64,000 bases of DNA from CAIYZT01 sp031385445 (GCA_031385445.1 JANNBM010000017.1:1-64000), one strand, 5' to 3'; numbered from the stretch's first letter, positions 53,955-63,781 are shown. A program made the numbers and translations. Notes: generated by a model not told the origin, from the sequence alone.

Positions 53955-56393
53955 TTACGGCGCGATCCGCGCCTCGGCGATCTGCACCTCGGCCTCGGCC
54001 CGCAGATCGGTGGCCGAAAACCCGGCTTTGATCGCGAACCGCCCGCCTTCAACCCGCCAATTGCGCGCGGCCTCGTCCCAATAGGCGAAATCGCGGGGGC
54101 TTAGATCAAACTGCAGGACCTGCGCCGCGCCGGCCTGCAGCCGGACCTTGGCAAAGGCTTTCAGCTCTTTATCTGGCCGCGAAATGCTCGCATCGGGCGC
54201 GCTGACATAGATCTGCACGACGCTGCTGCCCGCCTGCGCGCCGGTGTTGCGCAGGGTCACCTGCACGTGGCCCGAAGGCGTTGCCGTCAACCCCTCCAGC
54301 GCGAAAGTGGTATAGCCAAGGCCGTGACCAAAGGCGAAAAGCGGCGTAATCCCCTGCCGGTCATAGTGGCGGTAGCCGATGAAAACCCCCTCGTCATAGC
54401 GCACATGGCCCGACAGACCGGGATAAACCTCGGCATCCTGACTTTGCGTCGGATTGTCCTGCCAGCGCCGGGGAAAGGTCTGCGCCAGCCGCCCCGAAGG
54501 CTCCGCTTTGCCCAGCAAAACGTCTGCAATCGCATTGCCCGCCTCTTGGCCCGGATACCAACATTGCACAACCGCACGCGCTTGTGCGAGCCATGGCATT
54601 TCCACCGGCCCACCAGTTTGCAGCACGACGACCGTGTTCGGATTGGCCTTCAGCACCGCCGCGACCAGTTCATCCTGCCGCCCCGGCAGGCAGATGGTGT
54701 CAAGATCGGACCCTTCGGTGTCCCACTCGCCATTGCGGCCCACAAAGACCACCGCCCGCTCTGCCGACGCCGCCACCCGCGCCGCCTCGGCAATCTCAGG
54801 CTCGCCCATCGGCCGCCCGATCCCAAGACGAAACGCCGAAAACACCAGATTGTCGGAAGGGCGGTTGCAAAATTCCACTGTCACCACAGCCACCTGCCCC
54901 TTGGTGAGCGTAATCACTCCGACGACCTCATCACAGCCCTCTTCAAAGAAGGTGCGACCTTTTTTCCAACCATCCCAGGCGTTTGCCACCAACCGCCCAT
55001 CCACAAACACCCGTGCATAGCCCGCCGAAATCACGCCAACCCGGTGCGTGCCAGCCTTTTCGGCGGTGAACTCGGTGCGCATCCGCGCGGAGAAGTCTGC
55101 CGGATCGGCCATGCCGCCCGCGAAGGGCGGGAACCAGAAACTCGTGGCGCTGTCCAAGGTTTCGGTGAACACCGGCTGGCCTTGAAAGCTGCGGCCGCGG
55201 TGATAATCCACCTGAACCGGACCGGCGAGCAAAGGCTCCCAGCGGTGATTGGTGCAGCCCGGGCTATAGCGCAGCGCATCCTCCCCAAGGGCTGCCACCA
55301 GCCCTTCCCAGGGGCTGACCGCGTAATGCGGGTTCAGCTGCGCCGAACCGCCGCCCATGATCTGCGCCACTTTGCCATTCGGGCCGATCACCGCAAGCGA
55401 GCCTGAGGCGGCCAGCGGCATCAACCCGCCGTCATTTTTCAACAAAACCGCCGCCTCTGCCCCCGCCCGCCGGATCAGCGCGGCGGTTTCGGGCCGCAGA
55501 TCTGCCCGCTCGGAAAAGGCGCGGTGATCGTCCAGCGATCCCGCCCGCGCCATCAGCCGCAGCATCGCGCGGGCGCGGGTGCGCACGGTTTGCTCCGAAA
55601 CCTCGCCCGCCTGCACCGCCGCCACCAGTTTGGCCCCCCGGTCGCGGCTTGGCCCCGGCATTTCCAGATCAAGCCCCGCATTCACCGTGGGCGCCGTGGT
55701 GCGCGATCCAAACCAATCAGACATGACAATGCCGTCATAGCCCCAGTCGCCGCGCAAAACCTCGGTCAAAAGCCAATGATTTTCCGCCGCATAGGTGCCA
55801 TTCACCTTGTTATAGGACGACATGATGCCCCAGGTCTTTGCCCGCTTCACCGCCGCCTCAAACGGCACCAGATACACCTCGCGCAGGCTGCGCTCGTCGA
55901 TGTCCGACGAAATCGTCGTGCGCTCGATCTCGCTTTCGTTGCCGACAAAGTGCTTGATCGTGGCCGAAATCCCCTGCCCCTGCAGGCCATCAATATAGGC
56001 CACGGCCAGCTCGGCCGTCAGCACCGGGTCTTCGGAATAGCATTCGAAATTCCGCCCATTGGTCACCGAGCGCTGAATATTCACCGTCGGCGCAAGCAGC
56101 ACATGGGCGTTTTTCGACTTCACCTCATCCGCCAAAGCCGCGCCAATTTCGCGCACCAAGTCCAGGTTCCAGCTGGCCCCCAGCGCGATCCCCACCGGAA
56201 ACGCCGCCGATTTGACCCCGCCAATCAGACTGCCGCCGCCGCGCGCGCCGTTCGGCCCGTCGCTGACCCGCAGCGCGCCGATTCCCAGCCGTTCAATCGC
56301 CGGAATGGACCAGAAATCGGCCCCCGACAGTATCTGCACCTGCTCTTCAAGGCTCATCTGGTTCAGCAAGTCATCAATGCGCGATTCGGTCAT
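53955..56393 (-). CDS. Beta-glucosidase, glycoside hydrolase family 3 with PA14 domain
   Basis: The 812-residue enzyme hydrolyses terminal beta-D-glucosides. The GH3 barrel holds the nucleophile Asp226 in GIVMSDWFGSRTT and the conserved KHF (147-149) and EDP. A PA14-like insert (about 390-530) separates the second alpha-beta domain, and a fibronectin-III-like domain is C-terminal (FGHGLGYTTFAL, LRNTGAQAGSSVVQIYV). No signal peptide, so it is cytoplasmic and would act on imported oligosaccharides. It stands alone. Confidence 0.94.
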   Translation of the reverse strand: MTESRIDDLLNQMSLEEQVQILSGADFWSIPAIERLGIGALRVSDGPNGARGGGSLIGGVKSAAFPVGIALGASWNLDLVREIGAALADEVKSKNAHVLLAPTVNIQRSVTNGRNFECYSEDPVLTAELAVAYIDGLQGQGISATIKHFVGNESEIERTTISSDIDERSLREVYLVPFEAAVKRAKTWGIMSSYNKVNGTYAAENHWLLTEVLRGDWGYDGIVMSDWFGSRTTAPTVNAGLDLEMPGPSRDRGAKLVAAVQAGEVSEQTVRTRARAMLRLMARAGSLDDHRAFSERADLRPETAALIRRAGAEAAVLLKNDGGLMPLAASGSLAVIGPNGKVAQIMGGGSAQLNPHYAVSPWEGLVAALGEDALRYSPGCTNHRWEPLLAGPVQVDYHRGRSFQGQPVFTETLDSATSFWFPPFAGGMADPADFSARMRTEFTAEKAGTHRVGVISAGYARVFVDGRLVANAWDGWKKGRTFFEEGCDEVVGVITLTKGQVAVVTVEFCNRPSDNLVFSAFRLGIGRPMGEPEIAEAARVAASAERAVVFVGRNGEWDTEGSDLDTICLPGRQDELVAAVLKANPNTVVVLQTGGPVEMPWLAQARAVVQCWYPGQEAGNAIADVLLGKAEPSGRLAQTFPRRWQDNPTQSQDAEVYPGLSGHVRYDEGVFIGYRHYDRQGITPLFAFGHGLGYTTFALEGLTATPSGHVQVTLRNTGAQAGSSVVQIYVSAPDASISRPDKELKAFAKVRLQAGAAQVLQFDLSPRDFAYWDEAARNWRVEGGRFAIKAGFSATDLRAEAEVQIAEARIAP

Positions 56394-56534
56394 GGCAGGG
56401 CCCCCTCTTTTGCGCTTTCATTGCAAATCGAGCCCCAGGTTTGCAAGCTATAACGCGATTGCGGCCTGCCGATCGCCCCTTCCCCCCCCCGCGCCCTTCG
56501 CCTAACCTGCCTGCCAATTCACAAGGAGACAGCC

Positions 56535-57239
56535 ATGACCTTTCACATCGGCGCCAAGCCGGGCGACATCGCGGAAACCGTGCTTTTGCCGGGCGATCCT
56601 TACCGCGCGCGCTGGGCCGCGCAGACCTTTTTGAAAGATGCGGTTCTGGTGAACGAAGTGCGCGGCATGCTGGGCTATACCGGCACCTACAAGGGCAACC
56701 GCGTCACGATCCATGGCTCGGGGATGGGCATGCCGTCCTTGTCGATTTATGTGAACGAATTGATCCGCGACTATGGCGCGCAAACCCTGATCCGCATCGG
56801 ATCGGCGGGCGCGCTGCAGCCCCATGTCAATGTGCGCGACGTGGTTCTGGCGCAGACGGCCAGCAACAACGGCTCGCCTTCGCGGTCGATCTTCAAAGAG
56901 CTGAACTTTGCCCCCTGCGCCGATTTCGGCCTGCTCAGCGCGGCGCATAGGGCGGCGCAAAGCATCGGCGTGCCGGTGCATGTCGGCGGCATCTATTCAT
57001 CCGACACCTTTTATGACGAGCGGCAGGATCTGTCGGACCAGCTGCAACGCCACGGCACCCTTTGCGTGGAAATGGAGGCGGCGGAGCTGTACCATCTCGC
57101 CGCCCGCTATGGCCGCCGCGCCTTGGCGATCCTGACCATTTCCGACCATATCCTGACGCACGAAGCCCTGCCCGCCGATCAACGCGAGCGCAGCTTTGGC
57201 GCCATGGTCGAGGTGGCGCTTGAAGCCGCCTTTGCCTGA
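56535..57239 (+). CDS. deoD: Purine-nucleoside phosphorylase DeoD type
   Basis: DeoD splits purine (deoxy)ribonucleosides with phosphate. The 234-residue hexameric-type protein starts HIGAKPGDIAETVLLPGDPY, has GSGMGMPSLSIY (near 56) and the base/ribose-binding segment CVEMEAAELYHLAARYG with the catalytic Asp region TISDHI. Clear AAGGAG lies before the ATG. The SHMT-like gene follows 16 bases later on the same strand. Confidence 0.96.
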   Translation: MTFHIGAKPGDIAETVLLPGDPYRARWAAQTFLKDAVLVNEVRGMLGYTGTYKGNRVTIHGSGMGMPSLSIYVNELIRDYGAQTLIRIGSAGALQPHVNVRDVVLAQTASNNGSPSRSIFKELNFAPCADFGLLSAAHRAAQSIGVPVHVGGIYSSDTFYDERQDLSDQLQRHGTLCVEMEAAELYHLAARYGRRALAILTISDHILTHEALPADQRERSFGAMVEVALEAAFA

Positions 57240-57255
57240 CCGGCAAAGCCGTCCT

Positions 57256-58578
57256 ATGCCCCACCTCGCCCCCCGCGCTTGGGTTCCGCCCGCCGCCGAA
57301 AGCCATATCCAGACCCTCGCGCTGGGCGCATTGGCCCCTTCGCGCGAGGTGGCAAACCGGATCGAGGCGCTGATCCGCCAGAACCTTCGGATTCATGATC
57401 ACGATTGTTTCAACCTGAACCCCGCCACGAACGTGATGAACCCCGCCGCAGAGGCCGCCCTTTCGCGCGGCCTCTGCTCGCGGCCCTCGCTTGGTTATCC
57501 GGGGGATAAATATGAGATGGGGCTGGAGGCGATCGAAGAGATCGAGGTGCTGGCCGCCGCCCTCGCCGCCGAGATCTTTGGCGCGACATACGCCGAGGTT
57601 CGGGTCGGCTCGGGCGCGCTTGCCAACCTTTATGGCTTCATGGCGCTCGCCAGTCCCGGCGACGCGATCATCGCCCCGCCGGGCAGCGTTGGCGGCCATG
57701 TCACCCATCACGCCAATGGCTGCGCCGGGCTTTACGGGCTGATCACCCACCCCGCCCCGATCAACGCCGATGGCTATACCGTTGATCTTGAAGCGCTTCG
57801 TACCCTCGCCTTTGCGGTCCGCCCCAAGATCATCACCATCGGCGGCTCGCTGAACCTGTTTCCCCATCCGGTGCCCGAAATCCGCGCGATTGCCGATATG
57901 GTCGGCGCGAAGGTGCTGTTTGATGCCGCCCACCAATGTGGCATGATCGCGGGCGGCAGCTTTCCCAACCCGCTCGCCACAGGCGCGCATCTGATGACAA
58001 TGAGCACCTATAAATCGCTCGGCGGCCCGGCTTCGGGCCTGATCGTCACCAATGACGCAGGCATCGCCCAGCGGCTTGATGCCATCGCCTATCCCGGCAT
58101 GACCGCGAATTTCGACGCCGGAAAAACCGCCGCGCTTGCCCTGACGTTGCTCGATTGGCGCGATCACGGGGCCGCCTATGCGCGCGCGATGGTCGATCTG
58201 GCCCAAGCGCTTGCCCGCGAATTGCAGGCCCTTGGCATCACCGTTTTCGGCAGTGACAATGGCTTCACCCGCTCGCACCAATTCGCCGTTCTCGCGGCCC
58301 CGTTTGGCGGCGGGCAGACCGCATCCAAAACCCTGCGCCGCGCCGGTTTTTTGGCCTGCGGCATCGGCCTGCCGGTGGCCGAAGTGCCGGGCGATCTGAA
58401 CGGTCTGCGCATCGGCACGCCTGAACTTGTGCGACGCGGCGTCACGTCGGCCCATGCCCCCGCCCTTGCCGCCCTGATCGCCGAGGCTCTGCGCTCCAAC
58501 GCGCCCGAAACCATCGCGCCGCGCACCGCCGCCTTTCGCGCGCAGTTTCAGGGCCTGCATTTCGTGACCGCCCGATGA
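57256..58578 (+). CDS. SHMT-fold PLP enzyme (hydroxymethyltransferase-like)
   Basis: The 440-residue protein follows serine hydroxymethyltransferase throughout, but with variant motifs: LGYPGDKYEMG instead of GYPGxRYY, FDAAHQCGMIAG (His226) instead of DMAHIAGL, and the PLP lysine Lys253 in MSTYKSLGGP instead of TTHKTLRGP. This places it among SHMT paralogues such as alpha-methylserine hydroxymethyltransferases or aldolases. True SHMT (GlyA) is probably elsewhere. The last codons overlap the aldo/keto reductase gene (ATGA). Confidence 0.85.
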   Translation: MPHLAPRAWVPPAAESHIQTLALGALAPSREVANRIEALIRQNLRIHDHDCFNLNPATNVMNPAAEAALSRGLCSRPSLGYPGDKYEMGLEAIEEIEVLAAALAAEIFGATYAEVRVGSGALANLYGFMALASPGDAIIAPPGSVGGHVTHHANGCAGLYGLITHPAPINADGYTVDLEALRTLAFAVRPKIITIGGSLNLFPHPVPEIRAIADMVGAKVLFDAAHQCGMIAGGSFPNPLATGAHLMTMSTYKSLGGPASGLIVTNDAGIAQRLDAIAYPGMTANFDAGKTAALALTLLDWRDHGAAYARAMVDLAQALARELQALGITVFGSDNGFTRSHQFAVLAAPFGGGQTASKTLRRAGFLACGIGLPVAEVPGDLNGLRIGTPELVRRGVTSAHAPALAALIAEALRSNAPETIAPRTAAFRAQFQGLHFVTAR

Positions 58579-59558
58579 AACAGCGCCAGCTCGGAACCGG
58601 CGGCCCCCTGGTTTCGGCCATCGGGCTTGGGTGTCTGTCCTTTGGCGGCACCTGGGGGCCGACGACGGATGAAGACAGCCTCGCCACCCTCGATGCCGCC
58701 TGGGATCAGGGCATCACCTTTTTCGACACCGCGAATATCTATGGCATGGGCCGGTCCGAAACCATGATCGGCACCTGGCTGCGCCGCGCCGGCCATCGCC
58801 CTGTGATCGCCACAAAAGCCGGCATTTCGGGCGCGCTGCCCGGCGGCGTTGACAATTCCGAGGCGCATCTGCGCCGCGAGTTAGAGGCGTCGCTTCGCCG
58901 CCTCGGGGTTGAACATGTCGATCTTTTCTATGCCCACCGCCATGAAAAGACCCGGCCCATCGAAGAGCTTGCCGGCACCATGGGCCGCCTGATCGACGAG
59001 GGTAAAATCGGCGGTTATGGCTTGTCCGAAGTTGCCCCCTACACGCTGCGCCGCGCCCATGCCGAACGGTCCGTGCGCGCGGTTCAGAATGAATATTCCC
59101 TCTGGACTCGCCTGCCCGACCTTGGCCTGATCCAGACCTGCGCCGGGCTTGGCGTTGCTTTCGTGCCCTTCTCCCCGCTCGCCCGCGGCGCCCTCAGCAG
59201 CGCTGATTTCAACCCAGCGCGGCTTGATCCCACCGAAATGCGCGCCGAGATCCCAAGGTTCACCCCCGAACACTGGCCGCGCAACCGCCCCTTTGTGACG
59301 GCCTTCGCTGCTTTTGCCGCGCAAAAGGGCCTGACCCCCGCCGCCCTCGCGCTCGCGTGGACCCTCGCCCAAGGTCCGCATCTTGTGCCCATTCCCGGCA
59401 CCCGCACCGCCCGCCATCTGGCCGATTGGCAAGGCGCTGCTGACATCACGCTGACCCCGGACGACCACAGCGATCTTGCCCGCATCCTGCCCCTCGGCTG
59501 GGCACATGGCGACCGCTATAACGACCAGCAAGCCCTAACGGCCGAGCGGTATTGTTAG
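58575..59558 (+). CDS. Aldo/keto reductase
   Basis: The 327-residue NADPH-dependent TIM-barrel oxidoreductase has the catalytic set in FFDTANIYGMGRSE (Asp, Tyr), a Lys in VIATKAG and His in LFYAHRHE. GLGCLSFGGTWGP at the start and IPGTRTARHL near the C-terminus bind the cofactor. It is translationally coupled to the SHMT-like gene, so it may reduce the aldehyde that enzyme releases or uses. Confidence 0.92.
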   Translation: MKQRQLGTGGPLVSAIGLGCLSFGGTWGPTTDEDSLATLDAAWDQGITFFDTANIYGMGRSETMIGTWLRRAGHRPVIATKAGISGALPGGVDNSEAHLRRELEASLRRLGVEHVDLFYAHRHEKTRPIEELAGTMGRLIDEGKIGGYGLSEVAPYTLRRAHAERSVRAVQNEYSLWTRLPDLGLIQTCAGLGVAFVPFSPLARGALSSADFNPARLDPTEMRAEIPRFTPEHWPRNRPFVTAFAAFAAQKGLTPAALALAWTLAQGPHLVPIPGTRTARHLADWQGAADITLTPDDHSDLARILPLGWAHGDRYNDQQALTAERYC

Positions 59559-59708
59559 CCAAAACCTCGGCATTCAGAACCGACCTAACCCCCAATTATC
59601 ATTCCAGAAATATCTAAGGGGCGTTAAAGGCCAAGGGCCGGAGGGAGGCAAAAACCGCCCCCTCTTACGTCTTCGCCCCCGCACCGGAACCGCCCAATCC
59701 GCAGGCCG

Positions 59709-60530
59709 TCAAGGGGCCCATTGCAGCACCGACGGATCGGCGATCCAACCCTCGCCCGGCTCTGGCAGCCCCGGCATCCCCGCCTCAGTCAGACCCGCCC
59801 GCAGCGCCCAAGCCGCCTGCACCGCGCAAATCGCGGCGTCCAGACCATCAGCATTGGGCGCGCGCGCAAGCCCTTCCGGCAGAACCACCGAAAACCCAAA
59901 CCTCTGCCGCCCCGCTTCCCCGCTCAGCGCCGTGACCAAGGCCTGCCGGGCGGCGCGCAGGGCGTCGCTGTCGCGGCTGTCAGATTTGTAACTGATCCGC
60001 CCGCCCAGCAGGCTGCGCGCCGCGACCCCGGGATAGGCCTCGACCGCGATGCGGCTCCGGTCGCCGGTTGCAAGGCCCGGCACATGCACCCCCGCCCGTG
60101 CCAGCCTTGGCACGCCTTCGAAAAACATCAGACCAACCGGCACGCCAAACAGCTTTTGCGGGCTGACCGCGCCCGTGGCTTTTTCGAACAATCTGCTGTG
60201 CTCGCGATCGCCCGCCGCGCGGTTTTTCTTATACTCTTCCAACTCAGCGCGAAATTCGTCACGGCTTAGCCCCGCCACCAGACCCGCACAGTCCCGCCAG
60301 TCCAGCGGCCATCCAATGCCTTCCAAAAACCGCCGCGCCTGCGCAAACGGAAAATCGAACCCCGCAACCCAAGGGCCGGGCCGCATCAAAAACGCCTCGA
60401 ACGCGGCGAAATCGGTCATCGGTTCGACCGCCTCGATGCGCAGACAATCCTGCTCAAGCCAGCCGCGCGCCGCCGTGATCGGCTTGGCCCTGCGCGGCGC
60501 CGAGGTGAAATCTACGCCCCATACACGCAC
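59709..60530 (-). CDS. DUF429 family protein
   Basis: The 273-residue protein has the ribonuclease-H-like DUF429 pattern: WGVDFTSAPRRAKPITAARG at the start, GFDFPFAQARRFLEGIGW near residue 60, VEAYPGVAARSLLG and DGLDAAICAVQAAWAL with conserved acidic residues. This suggests a nuclease-like fold, function unproven. A GTG at 60530 is the most likely start, only five bases after the upstream gene's stop, without a clear ribosome site. Confidence 0.85.
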   Translation of the reverse strand: MRVWGVDFTSAPRRAKPITAARGWLEQDCLRIEAVEPMTDFAAFEAFLMRPGPWVAGFDFPFAQARRFLEGIGWPLDWRDCAGLVAGLSRDEFRAELEEYKKNRAAGDREHSRLFEKATGAVSPQKLFGVPVGLMFFEGVPRLARAGVHVPGLATGDRSRIAVEAYPGVAARSLLGGRISYKSDSRDSDALRAARQALVTALSGEAGRQRFGFSVVLPEGLARAPNADGLDAAICAVQAAWALRAGLTEAGMPGLPEPGEGWIADPSVLQWAP

Positions 60531-60535
60531 AAATA

Positions 60536-61510
60536 TTACCCCCGCCCGTGCGGCGCATCAAAATTCAGGTCCGGCCCAATCGGGATGATCCGGTGCGGGT
60601 TGATGGTTTCGTGGCTGTAGTGGTAATGCCGGATGAAATGGTCAAACCACACGGTTTTCGCCACGTCCGGCCGCTGATACAACTCGCGCGTGTAGGCCCA
60701 TAGGTTCGGATAATCGATGATCCGGCGGCGGTTGCATTTGAAATGCAAATGATACACCGGATCAAACCGCACAAGCGTCGGGAACAGCCGCCAATCGGCC
60801 TCGGTCAGGGCATCGCCCAGCAGATAGCGGTTTGCGCTCAGATGCGCCTCCAGCCCGTCAAGACTGGCGAAAAGCGTGTTCACCGCCTCGTCATAGGCGC
60901 TTTGGCTGGTGGCAAAACCCGCGCGGTAAACGCCGTTGTTTATGGTGCCGTAAATCCGCGCGTTGACCGGCTCGATCGCCGCGCGCAGGGCCTGCGGCCA
61001 GTAATCATCCGTGTTGCCAGTGATCCCGTCAAACGCCTGATTGAACATCCGAATGATTTCCGAGGATTCGTTGCTGACAATGCTGCCCGTCACCTTGTCC
61101 CACAAAATCGGCACCGTCACCCGCCCCGACACATCGGGCGCCGCGCGGGTATAGATGTCGCGCAGGAACGGCAGGCCGAACTGCGTGTCGCCAGTGGTGC
61201 CCGGAAAATCGGTGGCAAAGGTCCAGCCATCCGACAGCATGTCAGGATGCACGACCGAGATGGAAATATGCGGCTCCAGCCCCTTGATCGCGCGGAAAAT
61301 AAGCGTGCGGTGCGCCCATGGGCAGGCATAGGAAACGTAAAGGTGATAGCGCCCGCTTTCGGCCTTGAAGCCGCCCGTGCCCGAAGGCCCCGGCGCGCCG
61401 TCCGCGGTTACCCAGTTGCGAAAACTGGCGTCCTTGCGCACAAAAGCCCCGCCGTTCGACGCGGTATCATACCAAACGTCATGCCAAATGCCGCCAACAA
61501 GCTGTCCCAT
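60536..61510 (-). CDS. Glutathionyl-hydroquinone reductase (YqjG/Xi-class GST)
   Basis: The 324-residue protein reduces glutathionyl-hydroquinones. The catalytic Cys is in SYACPWAHRTLIFRAIKGL (near residue 64), and VPILWDKVTGSIVSNESSEI and RYLLGDALTEADWRLFPTLV mark the GST thioredoxin and helical domains. Length fits YqjG/EcfG4-type proteins. It shares a transcription unit with the DUF429 gene downstream. Confidence 0.93.
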   Translation of the reverse strand: MGQLVGGIWHDVWYDTASNGGAFVRKDASFRNWVTADGAPGPSGTGGFKAESGRYHLYVSYACPWAHRTLIFRAIKGLEPHISISVVHPDMLSDGWTFATDFPGTTGDTQFGLPFLRDIYTRAAPDVSGRVTVPILWDKVTGSIVSNESSEIIRMFNQAFDGITGNTDDYWPQALRAAIEPVNARIYGTINNGVYRAGFATSQSAYDEAVNTLFASLDGLEAHLSANRYLLGDALTEADWRLFPTLVRFDPVYHLHFKCNRRRIIDYPNLWAYTRELYQRPDVAKTVWFDHFIRHYHYSHETINPHRIIPIGPDLNFDAPHGRG

Positions 61511-61621
61511 ACGCGCCCCCGAGTTAACGGCAAACTACCGATCAATCCGCGCGCTGACCATGAACATCCGCGCAGGTTTGGCCTGCACGCGCGCACAGCC
61601 GCATTGGGCCCCGGCGCCCGT

Positions 61622-62272
61622 TCAGCGGTCCGCGCAATCGAACAGGGGCGCCACCACATCAACAGAGGCATCGACGGGGATCGCATACCACGCCATCTCG
61701 CGATAGCTCCAACCAAGCCGCCCTTTGCCCGTCGTTGCCAGAGCGTGAATTTCAAACTGAAACTCGCGCGGCGTGTTGACAAGGCTCCAGAGCAGCGTGT
61801 TGCGCCGAAACTCGGTGATCCCAAGCGCTGCTGCCTGTTGGCACATCGCGGCCTTGCTCACCCTTTCGCCGACAAATGCCGCCGCGCCCAACCCGGCCAG
61901 CAGCGCAATCGCGAGCGCCCATGTCCGCAACGGGCGCATGGCGAGGCAGAAAACAAGCGTGCCGCCCGCGACCAAAGCGCCCATCAAAAGTGGCTGGGCC
62001 ACAAAGCCCCAAAATTGATTTACCTTTGGCAGCTCGAGCATCAAAAGCGGCGGAAATGCCGCCATCATCAAGCCCACCGACAGCCCGCCCCTCAGACAGC
62101 CGAACACAAAGGCCAGGGCCGAGACGAGCAGGGCAAGGCTTCCAAACGCCTGCCGCCGCCCTTCGCGGACCGACCCCATACAAAGCCATAGCCACCCGGC
62201 AACCGCGACCATAAGGGCGACCATACCGCCCAGCATCAAAAGCGAAAAGGCAAAAGCCGACGTGCCGCCCAA
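61622..62272 (-). CDS. Membrane protein of unknown function
   Basis: The 216-residue protein has about four N-terminal helices (for example LLMLGGMVALMVAVAGWLWL and GSLALLVSALAFVFGCLRGG) and a soluble C-terminal domain (KGRLGWSYREMAWYAIPVDA) that may be DUF1499-like. The start is a TTG at 62272 supported by AAAGGAA seven bases upstream; internal ATGs would remove the first helix. Confidence 0.7.
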   Translation of the reverse strand: MGGTSAFAFSLLMLGGMVALMVAVAGWLWLCMGSVREGRRQAFGSLALLVSALAFVFGCLRGGLSVGLMMAAFPPLLMLELPKVNQFWGFVAQPLLMGALVAGGTLVFCLAMRPLRTWALAIALLAGLGAAAFVGERVSKAAMCQQAAALGITEFRRNTLLWSLVNTPREFQFEIHALATTGKGRLGWSYREMAWYAIPVDASVDVVAPLFDCADR

Positions 62273-62333
62273 GCTTTATTTCCTTTCCCGCCAGAAGCTT
62301 GGCAGAACTTACACTGCTATCAAACCAAACGCC

Positions 62334-63110
62334 TTAAACCACCCGTTCGATCATCAGCTTCTTGATATCGGCAATCGCCTTGGCCGGGTTCAGCCCTTTC
62401 GGACAAGTCTTGGCGCAGTTCATGATCGTGTGGCAGCGGTACAGTTTGAACGGATCTTCCAGATCGTCCAGCCGCGCGCCCGTCGCCTCGTCGCGGCTGT
62501 CCACGATCCAGCGGTAGGCGTGCAGCAGTGCGGCGGGCCCCAGATACTTGTCGGAATTCCACCAATAGCTTGGGCAAGACGTGCTGCAACAGGCGCACAT
62601 CACGCATTCATAAAGACCGTCCAGCTTGGACCGATCCTCGATCGACTGCCGCCATTCCTTGGCCGGGCGGTTGGTTTTCGTCTCCAGCCAAGGCATGATG
62701 CTGGCATGTTGGGCATAAAAATGGGTCAGGTCGGGGATCAGATCCTTGATCACCGGCATATGCGGCAGAGGATAGATTTTGACGTCGCCCTTCACCTCGT
62801 TTAGCCCGTAGATACAGGCCAGCGTGTTAATCCCGCCGATATTCATCGCGCAAGACCCGCAAATCCCCTCACGACAGGACCGCCGGAAGGTCAGCGTTGG
62901 GTCAATCTCGGTCTTGATCTTGATCAGCGCGTCCAGAACCATCGGCCCGCAGGTGGCCGTATCGACGAAATAGGTGTCCACCCGCGGGTTCTCGCCGTCC
63001 TCTTGGTTCCAGCGGTAAATCTGGAACTTGCGCACCGCCTTGCCCTCTGGCATCGGCCAGGTTTTGCCGGTGCGGATCTTGGAGTTTTTGGGCAACGTGA
63101 ACTGGACCAT
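62334..63110 (-). CDS. sdhB: Succinate dehydrogenase iron-sulfur subunit
   Basis: SdhB passes electrons from SdhA to quinone in complex II and the TCA cycle. The 258-residue protein has the [2Fe-2S] ligands in SCREGICGSCAMNIGG and NTLAC, and the [4Fe-4S]/[3Fe-4S] ligands in CVMCACCSTSCPSYWW and the NCAKTCPKGLNP region. AGGAAGG lies before the ATG at 63110. In this family sdhC, sdhD and sdhA usually lie upstream; they would be off the right edge, with small genes in between. Confidence 0.97.
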   Translation of the reverse strand: MVQFTLPKNSKIRTGKTWPMPEGKAVRKFQIYRWNQEDGENPRVDTYFVDTATCGPMVLDALIKIKTEIDPTLTFRRSCREGICGSCAMNIGGINTLACIYGLNEVKGDVKIYPLPHMPVIKDLIPDLTHFYAQHASIMPWLETKTNRPAKEWRQSIEDRSKLDGLYECVMCACCSTSCPSYWWNSDKYLGPAALLHAYRWIVDSRDEATGARLDDLEDPFKLYRCHTIMNCAKTCPKGLNPAKAIADIKKLMIERVV

Positions 63111-63132
63111 GAAACGGACCTTCCTTTTTGGA

Positions 63133-63429
63133 TCAGCCCTGCGCGCCGGGCAGGGTATAGAATGGGCGGGAGGGCAGTTGGCCCGACCGTTGAACAACGC
63201 ATTGATCGTAAACCTGCGAGGGATCGCGGCCCGCAAGATAGTCTGAAGACACCCCAACCTCGCCGCCGAGATAGGTGCTGCCGTCGGAATTAACGCCGAT
63301 CCGCACCGTACCGCGCGGTTGCTCCGCCAGACGGCCCCGCTCAAAACACTCCGCTTCGGCTTGCGCCAACGGAATCGGCCCGCAGGCCGAAAGCAGCAGA
63401 GCTCCGAAAATCAGTGCGCTTTTGATCAC
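63133..63429 (-). CDS. Small putative lipoprotein
   Basis: The 98-residue protein has a lipoprotein signal (SALIFGALLLSACG) and a short mature part with NSDGSTYLGGEVGVSSDYLA. The start is a GTG whose GTGA overlaps the stop of the upstream lipoprotein gene (63426-63429). It lies 22 bases before sdhB and is likely in the sdh operon; such a small gene between sdhA and sdhB is common in Rhodobacteraceae. Confidence 0.7.
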   Translation of the reverse strand: MIKSALIFGALLLSACGPIPLAQAEAECFERGRLAEQPRGTVRIGVNSDGSTYLGGEVGVSSDYLAGRDPSQVYDQCVVQRSGQLPSRPFYTLPGAQG

Positions 63430-63752
63430 AGCACTCCCCCCAGCAAAGCCGGCAAACCTTCACGGATCAGGCAGGCCTGCGTTTCAGGACGTACCGCGAT
63501 ATCCAGAACATTGGCCACCGTCGATGTGCCCGCTTCCACCGCCACATCGCGCACCAAAAGCCGCAGGTCTTCCGCGTTCGCGTTTTCCACGATGCAGCGC
63601 GTGGCAACCTGCGCCTGATCGCCGGGCAGATAATCGTCCACCACCGGCTCCACCACCGTTTCGGCGGTGCGCCGCATCGCCTTGTCCACCGTTTCGGACG
63701 CATCGCACGCGGCCAGCATCAGTGCTGCCGCGACCAGTCCCATTCCACGCAT
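63426..63752 (-). CDS. Small putative lipoprotein/exported protein
   Basis: The 108-residue protein starts with a lipoprotein signal (GLVAAALMLAACD). The mature part is helical (VDKAMRRTAETVVEPVVDDY; PETQACLIREGLPALLGG) with Cys in RCIVENA. AGGAG lies eight bases before the ATG at 63752. It is coupled to the following lipoprotein gene. Function unknown. Confidence 0.72.
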   Translation of the reverse strand: MRGMGLVAAALMLAACDASETVDKAMRRTAETVVEPVVDDYLPGDQAQVATRCIVENANAEDLRLLVRDVAVEAGTSTVANVLDIAVRPETQACLIREGLPALLGGVL

Positions 63753-63781
63753 CGCTGTTTCTCCTGTCAGGTTACGCAGTC

